Shown piece by piece: positions 1-13,770 of a DNA stretch of 21,542 nt (the stretch's first letter is position 1; every line of letters begins with the position of its first letter). A model generated the notes under the pieces. It did not search any database. It was not told the origin of the DNA and saw only the letters and a program-made list of their open reading frames with translations. The stretch covers positions 116,273 through 137,814 of the forward strand of contig BMAT01006488.1 in assembly GCA_019649035.1 (NCBI GenBank), in the 5' to 3' direction. This DNA comes from Elysia marginata (taxonomy: Eukaryota; Mollusca; Gastropoda; Plakobranchidae). The position numbers were made by a program, and so were the translations under genes.

Positions 1-1789
1 CCCTTTCTCTTTAACTCTGCTCATTAGGTCTACCGCGGCCTTTTATCACTTGTTGTCAAAATACTTTCCTTCTTTCTGCCGATAGAAGGAGACTTGTGCT
101 TATAAAAAAAATCAATGACATAGACAGCGGAGGACTTTCCAGTTTCAGAAGCACCTAAAAGCCCTCAACAACTTAGGACATAATAACGCCTACACTAGTC
201 TTGTTCAAGTGGAAGTGGTGAGGGGATTGGGTTAAAGCGTCAAAATAGAAAACTATCTAGATCTTATTGTCTCCTTTTACTGTCGACTCTGGTTACAAAG
301 TTAGAAACAAGAAGTATAATTATAATTGCGGAGTAGAGAATTTTCTCTGTTTTTTTTTTAACCTAAAGTCTAAATTGAAATACAGATTTAGTGTTACAGC
401 GTGGGGAACTTTAAATTGGAAGTAATACGGTTAGAGGAAAACCATAAATAATATACGTAAATCGAAAAACGTCGATTCACACAAAATATATAAATTTGAA
501 AATATAACTTATTTCAAAGTGGTTTAAATATAACAACATTTTAAATGACTTTTGAAATATAATCCCACAGTACAAAAACAGCACGTCATTAAAATAATGT
601 TGCAATAAGATACAGGGAGTGAGAGCACTACTTGTAAATTTATATGAGTAGAAGTTCATTATGGCTCTTAAAGTAAAGTGATTTTATAAACTAATGGAAA
701 AAAATCTGGTTGTGTATTAGAATGTAACATTATATTTTTAATGCAGGCTTTACATAATGACTATGTTTGAACTCTACATAAAGTCAATCGAGCAACTATA
801 ATTAAAAGCGTGGTTTAAAAAGATTGCTTTTAACCCTAGATAAAATTATTTCACAGCTGTACTTAACTTACGACTCCGTTGCTTTGTTTTAAAATGGAGT
901 TCCACCGGCCGTTACAGACTTAGAAATGCGACCGTCATTTTGTTCCAAGATTAAGATTCTTGGGTTTACAGTTGTTGTTTTGTGAAATGCAATGATCCAT
1001 AGAATGACGATGTGAAAGCATTAAAAGCCGCGAGCTTGAATCAAGTTGTACAAATATACAGAAAGAAAATAATATTGTTTAAGTCTAAAACAGGAAAGTT
1101 CAACATGTTTTACATAGCATCGGAGATCCTGAAAATCATTACAGGCAAAATGCAGTTTTATACAGGTATATATTTAGTGTGCCTAAATAACAACCATAAA
1201 AAACAAGACACCAAGAAGAACGAAACCAGCGAAAAAGTTGCGTCTATGTGTATCTAAAAGACAAATGAAAAGTTTTTATTTATTGTAAATAATGCACAAC
1301 TTTAAAGTCGGCGCAGTACTTACAAGTAGGCCTATTTAAAACGATACGCTTTTTAAAATATTAGTATAGGTAAAAAAAAATCTAAGCAGTTTTTGTGAAT
1401 TGGTTAAAATATTATTCTGTCGACTTCGAAGCCCAGTAATACTATATGGTGTACAACATTTTAAAACATCAACCTTTTAAATTCCAATTACACTTTAAGT
1501 TTTGTTAGTCTTATAAGGAAACTGCATTTTTTTGTGGAAATATTAACATCAACGCCACTAGATGTACATGTTACACTTTATTCAGTAAAATAAGAAAAAA
1601 AGTACTTCTTTTAATTCAGACTAAAAACATCACAATGTTTTCTGTTTATCCAAAGTATCACAGTCGTGATTAAAATAGAGTTTAAGGCTATCATCTGTCG
1701 GTCGTCTCTCTGTGAAAAAACGCTGATGGCCTTTTACAGGTAATTCTATTAAAAAAAGGGTATAAGAAATGAATAATAGGGAATAGACA
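1..1789. other. AT-rich sequence without a recognisable gene
   Basis: I see no conserved protein motif, RNA gene or long repeat. The longest open frames (60-81 codons, for example 1012-1257) have low-complexity K/I/N-rich composition expected from AT-rich DNA. Confidence 0.6.
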
Positions 1790-2006
1790 GAGGGAGAAGA
1801 AGACGGACAGATAGACAGATGGATTAGATAGGCAGACATATAGACAGATAGAGGTGGAGAGAGATAGACATAGAGACAGATAGATAGATACGGAGATAGC
1901 TATAAATAAAGACAGATAGATAAAATATATAACGAAAGAAACAGAGACTAAAAGAGAGAGAAATAGAGGGAGAAAAAGAGAACGTGAAAGAAATAGAAAG
2001 AGAGAG

Positions 2007-2059
<53 letters not shown>
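1790..2059. repeat. GATA/GACA purine repeat running into (AG)n
   Basis: Imperfect GACAGATA/GATA units (about 1790-1925) pass into GAAA/GAGA-rich sequence and end in a pure (AG)23 tract at 2013-2059. The strand is almost purely purine. The serine/leucine-rich minus-strand open frames here are translations of the repeat and are not genes. Confidence 0.95.
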
Positions 2060-2063
<4 letters not shown>

Positions 2064-2798
2064 TGTTTTTGAGCAATACATTGAATGCGCACCCTAGTTC
2101 AAATTTAGTGAAATCATGAAATGGAAATACAACCACATTAAGTAACTTGTGTTGGTTAAAATTTAAAAAAGTTATATCTGTATAATAAGCTATATTTGTC
2201 TCGTTTACAAAAAAAAAAATAAAACAAAAGACACAGACAGACAAAAGTACAGACGTCTACAACATTTTATTCCTTTTTTATGTCCTTATTTTTTTCTGAA
2301 CCAGTTAACACTCCGGCTAATTTTGTTTGAATGCACAGATAAAAGCAATAAAATACTTTCATTTGAAAATAACCATCCTTTAGCCATCATTTTTTCATTG
2401 ACTAATTAATGAAATGCCTCTATCCTACCATCTGTTTGTAAGGTTTGACGAATTTTACCACAAGCTCATTTTTTTCCAGTTGTAATATTTTTTTATCACA
2501 GGTCGAGCAGGGCGCATTTTTAATATAATTCTTTCTTTTATTAACAAGACACGAAAAAACTATATGGGGAAAATCAATTTGTTGTTCAGCTCATCAGTAA
2601 ATTGTTTCCACTTTGGTGCGTAGCGCATAATCTTGAGTTCTTACGACAGGACAATAATTTAGTCGAAATTCCTATTTCCATCACTTGTTAAGGTTTTATC
2701 AATCCTGGTGTGCTGGTTTACTTAGGGAGCAGCCGCGCAAGCTATGAAATGAAAAAAAGAAGAGAAGAAAACATGAAATGGAAAGCAACATAGCTTAG
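2060..2798. other. Gene-free stretch between (AG)n and the LINE fossil
   Basis: AT-rich with several A and T runs. The upstream part of the LINE (endonuclease or linker) might lie in its second half, but I cannot recognise it. Confidence 0.5.
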
Positions 2799-4113
2799 GT
2801 TTTATCTGCAAATGTTTCTACTTTGGACGTTATTTTCAATAAACCCATATCAAATAGAATAATGCCTGAAGATTGGAGGTTGTCAACGGTAACTCCATTT
2901 GTTAAGAAATACGGGTGATGCAGGCAATTACAGACCAAATCGTTCAACATGTGCTTTGTGTAAGGTTTTAAAATCAATATTTTAAGACATTATTATGGAA
3001 TTAGTTTGGAGAGTGGTATTGAATGACTGTCAGCATGGATTTCCTAATAAAAGATTGCTGATCACTGAACTACTCCGGGTAATGGACGACTTTACTAAGT
3101 TTGTAGATAAAAGCAAAACTATCGACGGCTTGACTTAAAAAAAACCTTTGACGTCTTCCCTCATTGAAGGCTGAGATAGATAGCTTGAATTGAGGGATCA
3201 CACGTAATGTTTTTAACTGGTTGCACAATTTTCTTCAGAGTAGATAGATGGCAACTAGTGATTGTAAGTGGTATAATGTCATCTTACAGGAAAGAGGGGA
3301 ATGGTGTTCCTCAGGGAAGCGCTACAGGTCTTATGTTGTTCGTTTTGCTTGTTTACCCAGTGCTGTATGTTCCTCGTGTGATGACACACACACAAAAAGA
3401 ATATGACGGTCCGTCATTATTGATTCTCAAATTTTATATTTTACGAAAATACATGATGGCTTTGCTTAATTGGTCTGGAGCGTGGCTTATAGATAATCTT
3501 ATATTTCAAAGTTTAAGATACTATCTATTAGTAATAATAGTCGTTATCACGTTTATTTCGTGGACTATTTGAAAATACTGATTTAAAAGGTGACAAAATG
3601 AGAAAGACATTGATCAACCTTTTACATTCAATTTAAACATTGTTGAGTGTACATATTAATGGCATTATGGATTAAAAGCATCATCTTTAGAATCTTCTAT
3701 GTTTAGATAGATTTCTGTTTCTTTCTCTGTATAAACCCCTCATCAGAATTATTCTTGAGTAAGGAGATGTTTTGGCGCCCTTTTCTTATGAGACAACCTA
3801 TATATGCAGTATATACATGGAAAAAAAATTTCAGAGTCTAGCAATTAAACTAATGTGGGATTTGTAGAAAATGTCTTATGCCGGTAGATTAAAAAAATTT
3901 CTAGTTCTCGATTTTTCAAAAGTATAGAAGAATACGACGCCATCTATTTCAATGTACAAAATTTTCCACAAATTTGATAAAAAGGCATCCGATTTTTAAG
4001 ATATTCTAACTTTACGTTCACCAGAGAAGGTGATTTTAAAACATTTATGAGCAGGAGCAAACCAAACATCAAAGACCATTGGTTTATCTAGACAACTTAC
4101 AATATTTGGCTAA
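2799..4113 (+). mobile_element. Degenerate CR1-like non-LTR retrotransposon reverse transcriptase
   Basis: A fossil LINE reverse transcriptase is readable across frames. In order: F-N-K..MPEDWRLSTVTP (2862-2897), GDAGNYRPN after a frameshift (2914-2940), QHGF (3031-3042), LDLKKTFDVFPH (about 3131-3167), GVPQGS (3303-3320), a catalytic-type DDT (3380-3388, shifted frame), NWSGAWLI (about 3468-3491), EKD (about 3603-3611), LDRFLFLSLYKPLIR..ILE (3703-3759), MSYAGRLKK (3871-3897), MYKIFHKFDK (3952-3981) and LTLRSPEK (about 4006-4029). This order and spacing is that of the CR1/L2-type RT and its C-terminal tail. Many stops and at least three frame changes make it a dead copy. No endonuclease domain, ORF1 or target-site duplication was seen, so it is 5'-truncated or too decayed upstream. 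The longest open piece, 121 codons, is 3207-3572. Confidence 0.85.
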
Positions 4114-7100
4114 AAATAAACATCGTTAAATATAATAAAACATAATAAGCTTGTGATACTCATGAATAAATGTCTCTTAAATATTATGTTGGTGAACTCT
4201 TGTTTTATAATTTTAGGGGGTACTTTAAGGATGATAGTCATATTCAGTCTATTGTAATGCAGTCATATGACGGTGCAGATTATCATCTTTAATAGCAATT
4301 TACCAATGTTCTGATCTAAATCTACCTATTAGTGCGGAATGGTGCAAAAAAGTGATTTAAAGTGTTTTTTTTAATTCCATACTACACAAATGGGTGCGCA
4401 ATCTGCAATGAGGACGGCAATGTGACGTAGAGTTAGGTCAAAATCATAATTTTTTTTATTAAGCGCGTTAAATTTAAACAAAGTATAGCAAACACTTTCT
4501 AAGTACTGTAATATCTGTTTTTGTTTGCGTAGCTGCATGATTGTTACGATTCGACAAAATATCACAAAAGCAGCTTTCTGAGCATAGAAGAACGGATAAC
4601 TAGTACATGTAACTTTGTAAAGAAAATAAACGTATTTTTATAGCTGGTTTATCTTTTAAGTTTTGTATTGAAATGAAAATAAATCTTCCAAACAGGGACT
4701 GCTTACAGAATAAGCAAAGCATTTCAAAGATGTGTAAAAGTAAAAGGATATTAAAGTTTTTTTTTATCATTTAATGGTTTCAAATTTTATCGAACATTCA
4801 TAGATTGAGTGTTTTACTTTTTGTTCATTGCTCTTGCCATAATTTAAAGCTGCTAAACAAAAGTGTTAAAATACAGTTTTGTGGATATGTTCCTGGTATT
4901 TAAACATACAAACATAAATTATTTTAAAATGTTAAATATTCAGCCGTGAAACACTGTGCATGAATTGTAATTAAGGAGACAGATGTCTCTATCAAAATAT
5001 TCATCAAACAATGTTTGAGTTTTTAGAGCAGAAAAAAAAATACGCCAGTGTTTTGAATTTTAATTTAAGTGAAAGAAAACCTTCACGGTTCGTTGATGAA
5101 ATAGTGAGGTAAGAGGTGAGGCGATATAAACCAATGTTACTATTGCTTATTAAAGTTTTTGCTCTAACGAATTACATCTATTTACTCCAGTCGTTAAATA
5201 TACTCGTATCTCTCTTTTTTATTACAAGTTTTGCCGTTTTACCCTTTTATCTGTCTGCTTGGATTGCAATGTGATAACCTTCTGTTCTTGAGTGTTATAC
5301 CACAAACACACACATAGAGTTTAATTGTTCAGTCCTTTTCTTTGTTTAAACAAGTAGGATTATAATTTCATTGATGATAACAGTTTGAGATCACAGCATT
5401 TAATGTAAAGTGAGAGTGTTAGTCATTTCGAATGTGTTGCCTTTCATCCCGATCTTAGAATAACAGATTTCCTATACCTGTTTGTAATGTTAAATACTCT
5501 TGTTCCCCTACAATCCGTAATTTGATTAGTTTTTGTTTCATCTGCCTGTATTTTGAACAAGTGTAGAGAAAATTATTCATCAGTAAAGTTATCAAAAAGT
5601 TATCAAATACTTTATGAACTGTTTTTAATTTGAAAAGTTTTTCTTTAAAGAGTGTACACTATTTTTCAACTGATTGGTACAAATTGTTTAAGTTTGATTA
5701 GAAATTTTTTTTCTTCGTCAAATCTATTTCTTTATTGAGATAAAATGTTAATGCCATGGAAAACTATATTGGCAAATATATATATATATATATATATTTA
5801 ATAATTGAGAAGTATTTTTCCACATGCCTCTTGTCAGCGGCTTGAGGTTCTATTTAAACATAATCTCTGTAAATTGGCTGAATGCACTCTTTCTCCATCA
5901 TAGAAATCTCTATGTTCAATTTTCATTTATTCTAGATAAACAAATGAAACCTTAAATAGCACACGAACAAAACATGTTATCACGAAGTCACAAACATAGA
6001 CGCAAAAAAAACCCACCAAAAGTAGAAAGCAGGAAAAATCCTCAACTCATGAATGGTATTCAAAAATGAAAATTTTATTACAAACTTAAAAATATTAACG
6101 TCAGTATTAAATGGAAAAATAGGGGAAGGGTTTTCTTTTAAAAAAAGATAGGACGCCTCACAAATACCATTATAAAATCATATAATAATTTTAAACAATC
6201 TATATAAATTACATTTTCAATCTTTCAACATTCCCTTTTTTCTAATTATGTTAAGCTATACAATTCTCAACTGGGTGTTCGTAGAAATAAAGCAAAACAA
6301 GCATTCTCTACCTGGCCAAGTTCCAACCAAAATTATACGCAAACGTTGGCAAAAAAACGAGACAAAGAAAATAACAGTTGTTTATCTTTATATGAACCAA
6401 CTTGCACTACTTCCCGGTTCAAATTAAACTCACTCCATTTACATCTTTAAACGCATGGGATATTTGCTGCCAGTTTGGACAACTTCCAGGCCAAAAAAAC
6501 ATTTTAAATATAGCCTGGAAATAGTACACGTATCGCTATGCAAATGGATCACTAAATGGAAGTGTTCGAAGATCATTGTTTCCGACACTACAACAATCAT
6601 GGCGTGGGCCGACAGGAAACTCTGGTCAAGGGAGAGTTATTGCACAAATTTTACCACAGCCAGCCATCCACTTGTAAAACATGCCATACACCTACAGTAG
6701 TTTCTTTTTATACACGCCCTGTTTTACTCTCTAGGAGAGCTGTATACTCTCATTCTTTTCTTTCTTTTTGTTTCTATTTCTTCACCCACATTTCTTATCC
6801 AACGTTTTGTCTTCTTTCTAAAGTTATCCTTACCGCTTCCTCAGCAATTGAACTGTAAAACTTGAAAAACGTAACTCTATACTAACTTTAAAACTATTTG
6901 AAATTTACTAATTAAAACTGACTTGGCCGCCTTTGAAAACTTTAACAATGACAGTGGCTGGAGGAAAAAAAAATTTAAATGATGACCAATTACCATTTCA
7001 GGCGTTTTTGTTAAGCAGTGATGCTTGTGTTTCTTTACCTTCACTACTTAGTGTTTCATATTTTTTTCTTACGAATTTTAACTCAACATGACACTGTTAG

Positions 7101-9339
7101 GTTCCCGCTTCCAAATTCTTTTTAGCATTACAAGAGTTTTTTTTTGATGCCCCGAAATTCAAAGCACAAAATGTGTGCATTAGCAAATTGATTTGAAAGT
7201 TCCCCTTATCAAAATTATTAATTTAGTCAGTTTTTTTTGTTCCAGAGATTGCATAATTTCATGCTGCAAATGTTTTGCTATTTGGATATTTTACCTGTGC
7301 AAGAGATTTTAAATCTTTTCATATGAATTCTCAACAAATACCCAAGAGTCTCTAAATCCGGTCACTTAGTCCAAAATCTCAATCTAATGAGAAATATATG
7401 TCATTGACTTCTTCTTTAAAGCTCATACCCCGTAGGAAGAGAATTGAACAAAAATACACATAAAAAGGGAAGACAGTTCATGTGCGCACTCCAATAGTGT
7501 TTTCTCTACTCAACATAAATTAAACGGTCACAATTATAACAATCTTTTTCAAGCGCTATATAATTCTTCAAAAATTAAAAAAAAATATTTTCTCAGATAG
7601 TTCCCTTACTTTGTTAAAAGGTATGAACCTGACTTTACTTCTAGAATATAGCAGAGAATAATTCAAATAAAATTCTTTTAAGTATAGAAACAACATAGAA
7701 ATACATTTGTGAAATTCATCTTATAAAACACAAGAAAGTCTATTTTATAAAACTTATTACCCGTTGAGTTGTAATAAAGTATTTTAGACCAAAGGCAAAA
7801 CTTCCAGAAAAGAAAATTAAATCTGAAAATACAGAGATTGGAACATTATCTGATTCGAAAAACAAACTTTTTGAAACTAATCTAAGTCACCACAACAAAC
7901 ACGATGTTATAGAACCAATGTGAGCACGGACATAGTACAAGACAACAGTTATAAAAATAGAAAGCTTGATAATTAAAATTTTTATATATAGTAATGGTAT
8001 GAATTATGTAGATTATAATAACCCCACACCCGCACAAAAATGATGGTTACACAAGGTCGCACGATACTGGAATAACGGTATACATAGGCTTGAGGTCGGC
8101 TTCACTGAATAGCGATCTCACAAAACCAAAATAAGGTCGGACATTAGAAGCATGATGGTTAGTGCGACTGCGCAAATTGTAATGCGCAGCCACAATTTGA
8201 AAAAAAATTATGCAAAGTATTGCCGACAAACTTACGCTGGGCCAAATCATTGATTAAATGTGACATACATGTACATGCACGTAATGAATGCGTAGGCGTC
8301 GTTATAAACAAACTAAAGTATGAAAATGTTCACACTCTTAAAAGAATAATGAGCTTGTCATTTCAGAAGGTTTGAATAAACATGTAGTTAGAAAAATATG
8401 TCTTTTCAATTCTTTTTTGGGCACTTCGTGCTACCGCTAAAATGAACAACAAGAGCGATGAAGACAATGGATTTGCTCACGGCAGCTTCTCAGAGTGGAC
8501 ATTGTAAACAATTTAAAGCTTTACAATATTACGATGGCTGTAAAAAATAGAGATATCTGTGTCCAAAAAACGCTTGGCAAATGATGGAACGAACAACTTA
8601 GAGAGCATTTATTTGTTGATAGGAATAAAAAGAAATGAGTTTTATAATCTGAGAAAATAATTCTTAACTAAGATTCCATGGTGTTGGTAGGTTATAGAAA
8701 TGAAAAAATATGTATAAGAATGTTTTTTTAATTTGGTACACGTTTTAACATCACTAGATATTCACAAAATCACACATTTATTTATCAACAATTATCATAA
8801 AAATAAACAATTATGTAAGCGCTATTCAGCAATTGCTGGAAAGCAAATGTAACGTACAAAAATAAATAGGTATTGTTATAAATATCATCTTTTATCATAA
8901 CTTGTAGGCAGACTAAAAATAAATGTGAATAGAACCAATTTTTAATCCATAAGGAAAGATTGGTTAAAATTTAAATGGTGAAATTTATATCAATTAATGT
9001 AAGATTAGCTTTAATAAATTGTTGAAAGATTTTGATGTACATGAATTATGGCCAAATGGGAATGAATATTAAATTCAATGCGGTTTGCTTTAAAGAATAT
9101 TTTATGACAATATATAAGCGTTGACAATACAATATCAATTATATAAATTTTGTTGAGAAAGAGTTGGATTCACCCGTCACCATATATAACACGACTGAGT
9201 TGACATACATATCACAAAATAAGTCAGCAATTTGTAGCAGCATATGAAGAAAGCGTTCAACAACTTGTGCCAAGGCATCAATACAGAGCCGCAACGGTAA
9301 AAAGATAAATGAATATAAGATAAACAATTATAATATGTT
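4114..9339. other. Long AT-rich intergenic stretch
   Basis: Apart from the (AT)n tract at 5776-5798, I see no gene, RNA gene or readable transposon. Small open frames at 4371-4565, 6455-6700, 6556-6858 and 9139-9327 have no recognisable motif. A small island of more balanced base composition at about 8045-8250 stands out, with a 67-codon minus-strand frame that I do not recognise. Confidence 0.55.
5776..5798. repeat. (AT)n microsatellite
   Basis: About eleven AT dinucleotides in a row inside AT-rich sequence. Confidence 0.9.
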
Positions 9340-9437
9340 ATGAGATGCAGCAGAGAAGGGTTGGACAAGTTAGATAAGGAAGAAGAAAGAGTTGCACAGA
9401 ATTACAGTGAAAAAGAGGGAGAGAGTGAGAGAGAGAC

Positions 9438-9496
<59 letters not shown>
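9340..9496. repeat. (GA)n microsatellite with GACA interruptions
   Basis: Purine-rich sequence from about 9340 becomes GAGACAGA units (9420-9460) and then pure (AG)16 at 9462-9494. Open frames on both strands (E/R-rich on plus, L/S-rich on minus) are repeat translations and were left out. Confidence 0.95.
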
Positions 9497-9498
<2 letters not shown>

Positions 9499-12216
9499 TT
9501 GTTAAAAAAAGCAGATTCACAACCTATCACTCCTTGAAACAAGAAAAAAAGCAATACAAAAAGTTTATACATAAATACGTTTCGGATTTATTTTACTGAT
9601 TCTTCAGAATAAAAAAAATATAACAGAGAGACAAAGACAGATAGTGAGAGAATATGATATACAACAAATCACATGATTTTTTTTCCAATTGACAGTTCTC
9701 AGAGTTCAGGTAAAAAAATGTATTTGCATTTCCCTGAAACGAGCAATGTTATACCAGGTTGTTGATTCATATGACTGATACCTAGTTCTTAAACGTTCCC
9801 TTACGCAGAATAGGACTGACATAAAAAGCAGATGTCTCTCATTTTTCCCCGGTTATAACTGCAGTCGCTACTAGGAGAATAGTATATGAACAGCATACAA
9901 ATAAAGTGCGTTTTCAAAAAGAAAAAAGCTTAGCTTAAATTCTACAACTGGTTTGTAAGTGTATGACATTAGGAAACGCATCCAATTCTTGGCTAGTCAT
10001 GTCTACACAGTATCTAGTTGAGATCACTCACTCTGTCATGGACAAAATCAATGCTCTCTTAAATGAAACAATCAACATCATTAAGAAAAACTCGCAGACA
10101 ATTGATAATAGCCGGTGTATCATTAAAAACTCTATTCTTTCAGGACTGTGGTCAGAGGATACTTCACGATTGGTTAAGACATCAGCTTGTTGTTACAACC
10201 TAAGAAGGTAGTATACATATATAAGATTGAAAAAAAAAACCTGTTGATTTTCATCTATTTCCTCTGCAGTATTATATTCAACAACTGCATTTTATTTTGA
10301 CTTGAAAGGTCATCATTGGGATAGGTTTTGAAACAAAGCACGGTTGTTTCACACACCATAGACTTAATTGACATTTGTTTTGTTATACTTGGCATTGAAA
10401 AAGTAACTTTGTGAACACCACTTACATTATCGTCATAATCAAAATTTGAATTATAATTATAAAATAACAAATAAACAAACGCCTGGGATCGTTAAATTCA
10501 GTATCCTAATACAGAGTAGATCATAACAGAAAGCCGCCTAGCTCTCGTAGCGACAAGGTTGTATGAAAAAAAAACCAACAGTTATATTAGATTTATCATT
10601 GGTTTCATTCTGCAAAAAAATACATGGGCTGGAAGAAGAGGACCACACATTTGGATAGTTTTATAGCAATTGCGTCAGCGAGGTGAAATGACCATAGGCG
10701 CATCCAATTAACTATAGACTAATGGTGGTGGTGGTCGCATAAGAAATTCTGGGCGTGTAATGTACAAGTAATTACATCATTGTAAATTAAGTAAGCGTGG
10801 CTGTGGAAGAACTTGATCACCGCCAGGATAACCACCAACTTAGAACGATAAATAGACAAAAAACAACTAGTCATAACAACATGCTTTACACACGGTTTAA
10901 TATTACAGTGTTCTCAAACATATGTCATTAATAAGATCATTTTTCATAGACCTACATGTTATTATGTCTAGACAGAGTTAATGAATATTCTTCACACGAT
11001 AACTTGAGTACTGCAGGAAAAAATTTAAATTGATTTTAAAAAATTTGAATGTTTTTTTTTTGTTATTAAAAATTTACTAAACTAGATGTAATCTTTACAC
11101 TTTGCAATATCTGTACGCGAAAAAGTGAAGTTGCTATAATTGGATAAAACATTTCTTCAAAATGTCATAAATATTCATTTATGTTTTACCGAGCCATATT
11201 AAGGCCCTTTTCCATGCGGCACAGGTTTTTGTTCTTAATGCTAATTGTTTTATGTTAATATATAAATAAGATTTTTAAAGTAAATGTTTTATGTGCCTAT
11301 ATTTAAGATGTTTTAAAATTATCTAAGATATAGAAATGCAATTGTTTCTAAAGGAGAACGGCTGTGGTCTATATTTGTATGATATTTTTAAGTCCATCAA
11401 GTTGATTATATTGTCGTGCAAGTTGCAACCGGCTACGCTCGCAGGTACATTGTACTATAAAGGCTATAATATTTATGTCAAGATGATAAGGCCCTTAGAA
11501 CTTTAATTTATAATTCACTAGGTACAAAAGAGAGATAATAAAAAAAAGACCACACAAACAAAAGGAAACAGTCTGACTTGGCTGCAGCAACAAAAGCAAA
11601 AACTGTTGCTTCCCAATTTGCTTCCCAAACACCTCTAGCCCCTTATAAAGTTATAATTGTTATCTATCATTTAAAATTATAGCCTTATAATTGGGGGGTG
11701 GGTGGGTGTAAGAGTAACCATAATGTATAACCAGCGTATATTTGTTGGCTAAACGGAAGACAATCGAATACTGATTTTAGCACAAAGTAAAGAAACACTT
11801 GGAATGCCAATGGTTATTTTTGTCTGGGTTGTGTTTATACTGTTTATGTAGACGTTTTCCGAGTACCAACGAGAAGGGATGGAGTGGGAACACGAGAAGC
11901 TACACGGACTCACCGCCTTGTCTTGTTTTGACAGGCCCAGGCTTGAGAAAGCCAGGTCAGACAGCGGATGGGTGGTTATCTATAGGTTGTTGTTGATCAG
12001 AGCTATGAAATCAATACTCTAATACGAACCTCTTGGCTTCGGTTTCAAGTCGGGTCGATGGTGTTAGTTTAGGTCTAATTTCATCAAACTAAAAAGGTTG
12101 TGACAATGAAAAGTTAGAAAATGTTTGATGTTCGTTTTTATTTTTTTTTTTAAATTAAGACTGAGTTGGAAATAAAAGAAGAAAGAGCCATGTTCTTCAC
12201 TAATGACGAAAGTGCC

Positions 12217-12430
12217 ATAGATAGATAGCTAGACACAAAAAGATTTTAAAAAGTTGGGTTGTTAGATAGAGAGATAGGCATATAGATGAAAAGATGGATG
12301 GATAAATAAACAGAAAGAGAAAGGTAGAGCGTGATTGATAAAGAAAGGCAGCAAGAATAATAAAATGAAAGAGAAAAACAGCAGAAGAGTAAGAGGACGA
12401 ATGGGTAGGAAAATGAGATAGAAAAAGAAT
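12217..12430. repeat. Degenerate GATA/GAAA purine-rich tract
   Basis: GATAGATAG, GATGGATGGATA and GAAAGAGAAAG-type imperfect units make this strand strongly purine-rich. It looks like an old, decayed version of the tract at 1790-2059. Confidence 0.6.
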
Positions 12431-13770
12431 CGTTTCTTGCCGTTTTAGTCTATCCGTTTAATTTTATTCATTTATGAGCGTGAACTTTTAAATATTTACC
12501 ATGTCTTTCTCTAACCTGACTATTCTTTTTCAAAATGCATTCTCTTTCAGCATTTACCTATTTTCTCTTCTATATTGTCTTTCGTTCTGATTGACTCGAA
12601 CAAAGCTGCTTTTACTTTATATTAAGCCAAAGGCCCCTGACCATTCAAATTTTTATTCTCCCCAATCCAGCCTTGCTGTGTGGTTGTATGAAGGAAATCA
12701 GCTACGAATATAAAATTTATCAGAACGACCTCAAATGAACATCAACCCGCAGACCAAAATAGCGCTGACAACATTCCCTACCGAAGCCACAAGTTTTCGA
12801 AAATCTACTGCACGATCTAAAAAACGAATAACAGGAAACATAATAAAGGAAAGAGAACAAAATAAAATGCGACAATAAGCCCAACTAACTACCTGTTGCT
12901 TTCTCAATGTTTTATGAATGAGAGCGATGGAGGAACCGTACCGTAACTTTCGAAAACAACATCATTACACATCAAATTAAAAAGGGGGAAAATACTCGAG
13001 ATTAAGCAATGTCGCCAAGGGTAGAGCCAGGAATAGAAACGATGTATAAAATCGATGGAGTGCTTGCCAGAAATAGAAACCAGAGGCAGTAATTTTATAT
13101 CCTCTTTTTTCCACCATCCCCCGCCCCTAATCCTTTTTTCCGGTTCTGGGGCAACGGTGATCGCTTTGATAGGAAGTGCGTCAGCAATGGAGTTGAAGGG
13201 ATGTATAAAAATATAATTCCGTTCCGATTCGGTCCTCCTCACAGTGGGGTGGAAACTGTCATAAATGCTAAACGGGTAGGTCAGGAGAAGGGCGGGGGAA
13301 GGCGGGTCTTTTTTGTTGTTATTTTTCGGCGAAATTGTTTTGTTTGAGTTCTAGGAAAAACGGTTAAGGGTTAAAAGTAAGACAGATTCACAAAATGAAG
13401 ACAGTAAGATAATAAAGGTAGAAATAGGGTTGGTGTAGAAGGTGAAATACGTGAGAAATTTAGAGAAAGACAGAAGAAATAGATAAAGAAGGACAGGGAC
13501 GTCGGTTTTTACAGGCTATCTTTTGTGTGAACACATTACTATTAAATTATTTTAACAATATATTATAGTAGGTTTGTCTAACCATTTATCATTATTGGCG
13601 TTCTGTTGAATTTTATAAATGCAAAATATTAAAAAAAATATTGACAAAACTATTGTTAATGGCACAAACTGATTTTAGAATTGCCGTTTTTTTATCATAA
13701 CTTTGGTCTATCTGTAGTCCTAATTTTGAAAAATAGATTCCCTAAAATTCTATAATACATACTGTCTGCA

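Noticed and set aside
1630..2244. Overlapping S/L-rich minus-strand frames suggesting a membrane protein
   Set aside because: The hydrophobic runs are translations of the (AG)n/GATA repeat.
2795..2977. 60-codon minus-strand frame
   Set aside because: It is the complement of the LINE reverse transcriptase region, whose plus-strand reading gives real RT motifs.
9338..9537. E/R-rich plus-strand and L/S-rich minus-strand frames
   Set aside because: They are translations of the (GA)n microsatellite.
12021..12065. GGTTTCAAGTCGGGTCG resembling a tRNA or SINE B box
   Set aside because: No A box at the right distance and no cloverleaf could be built.
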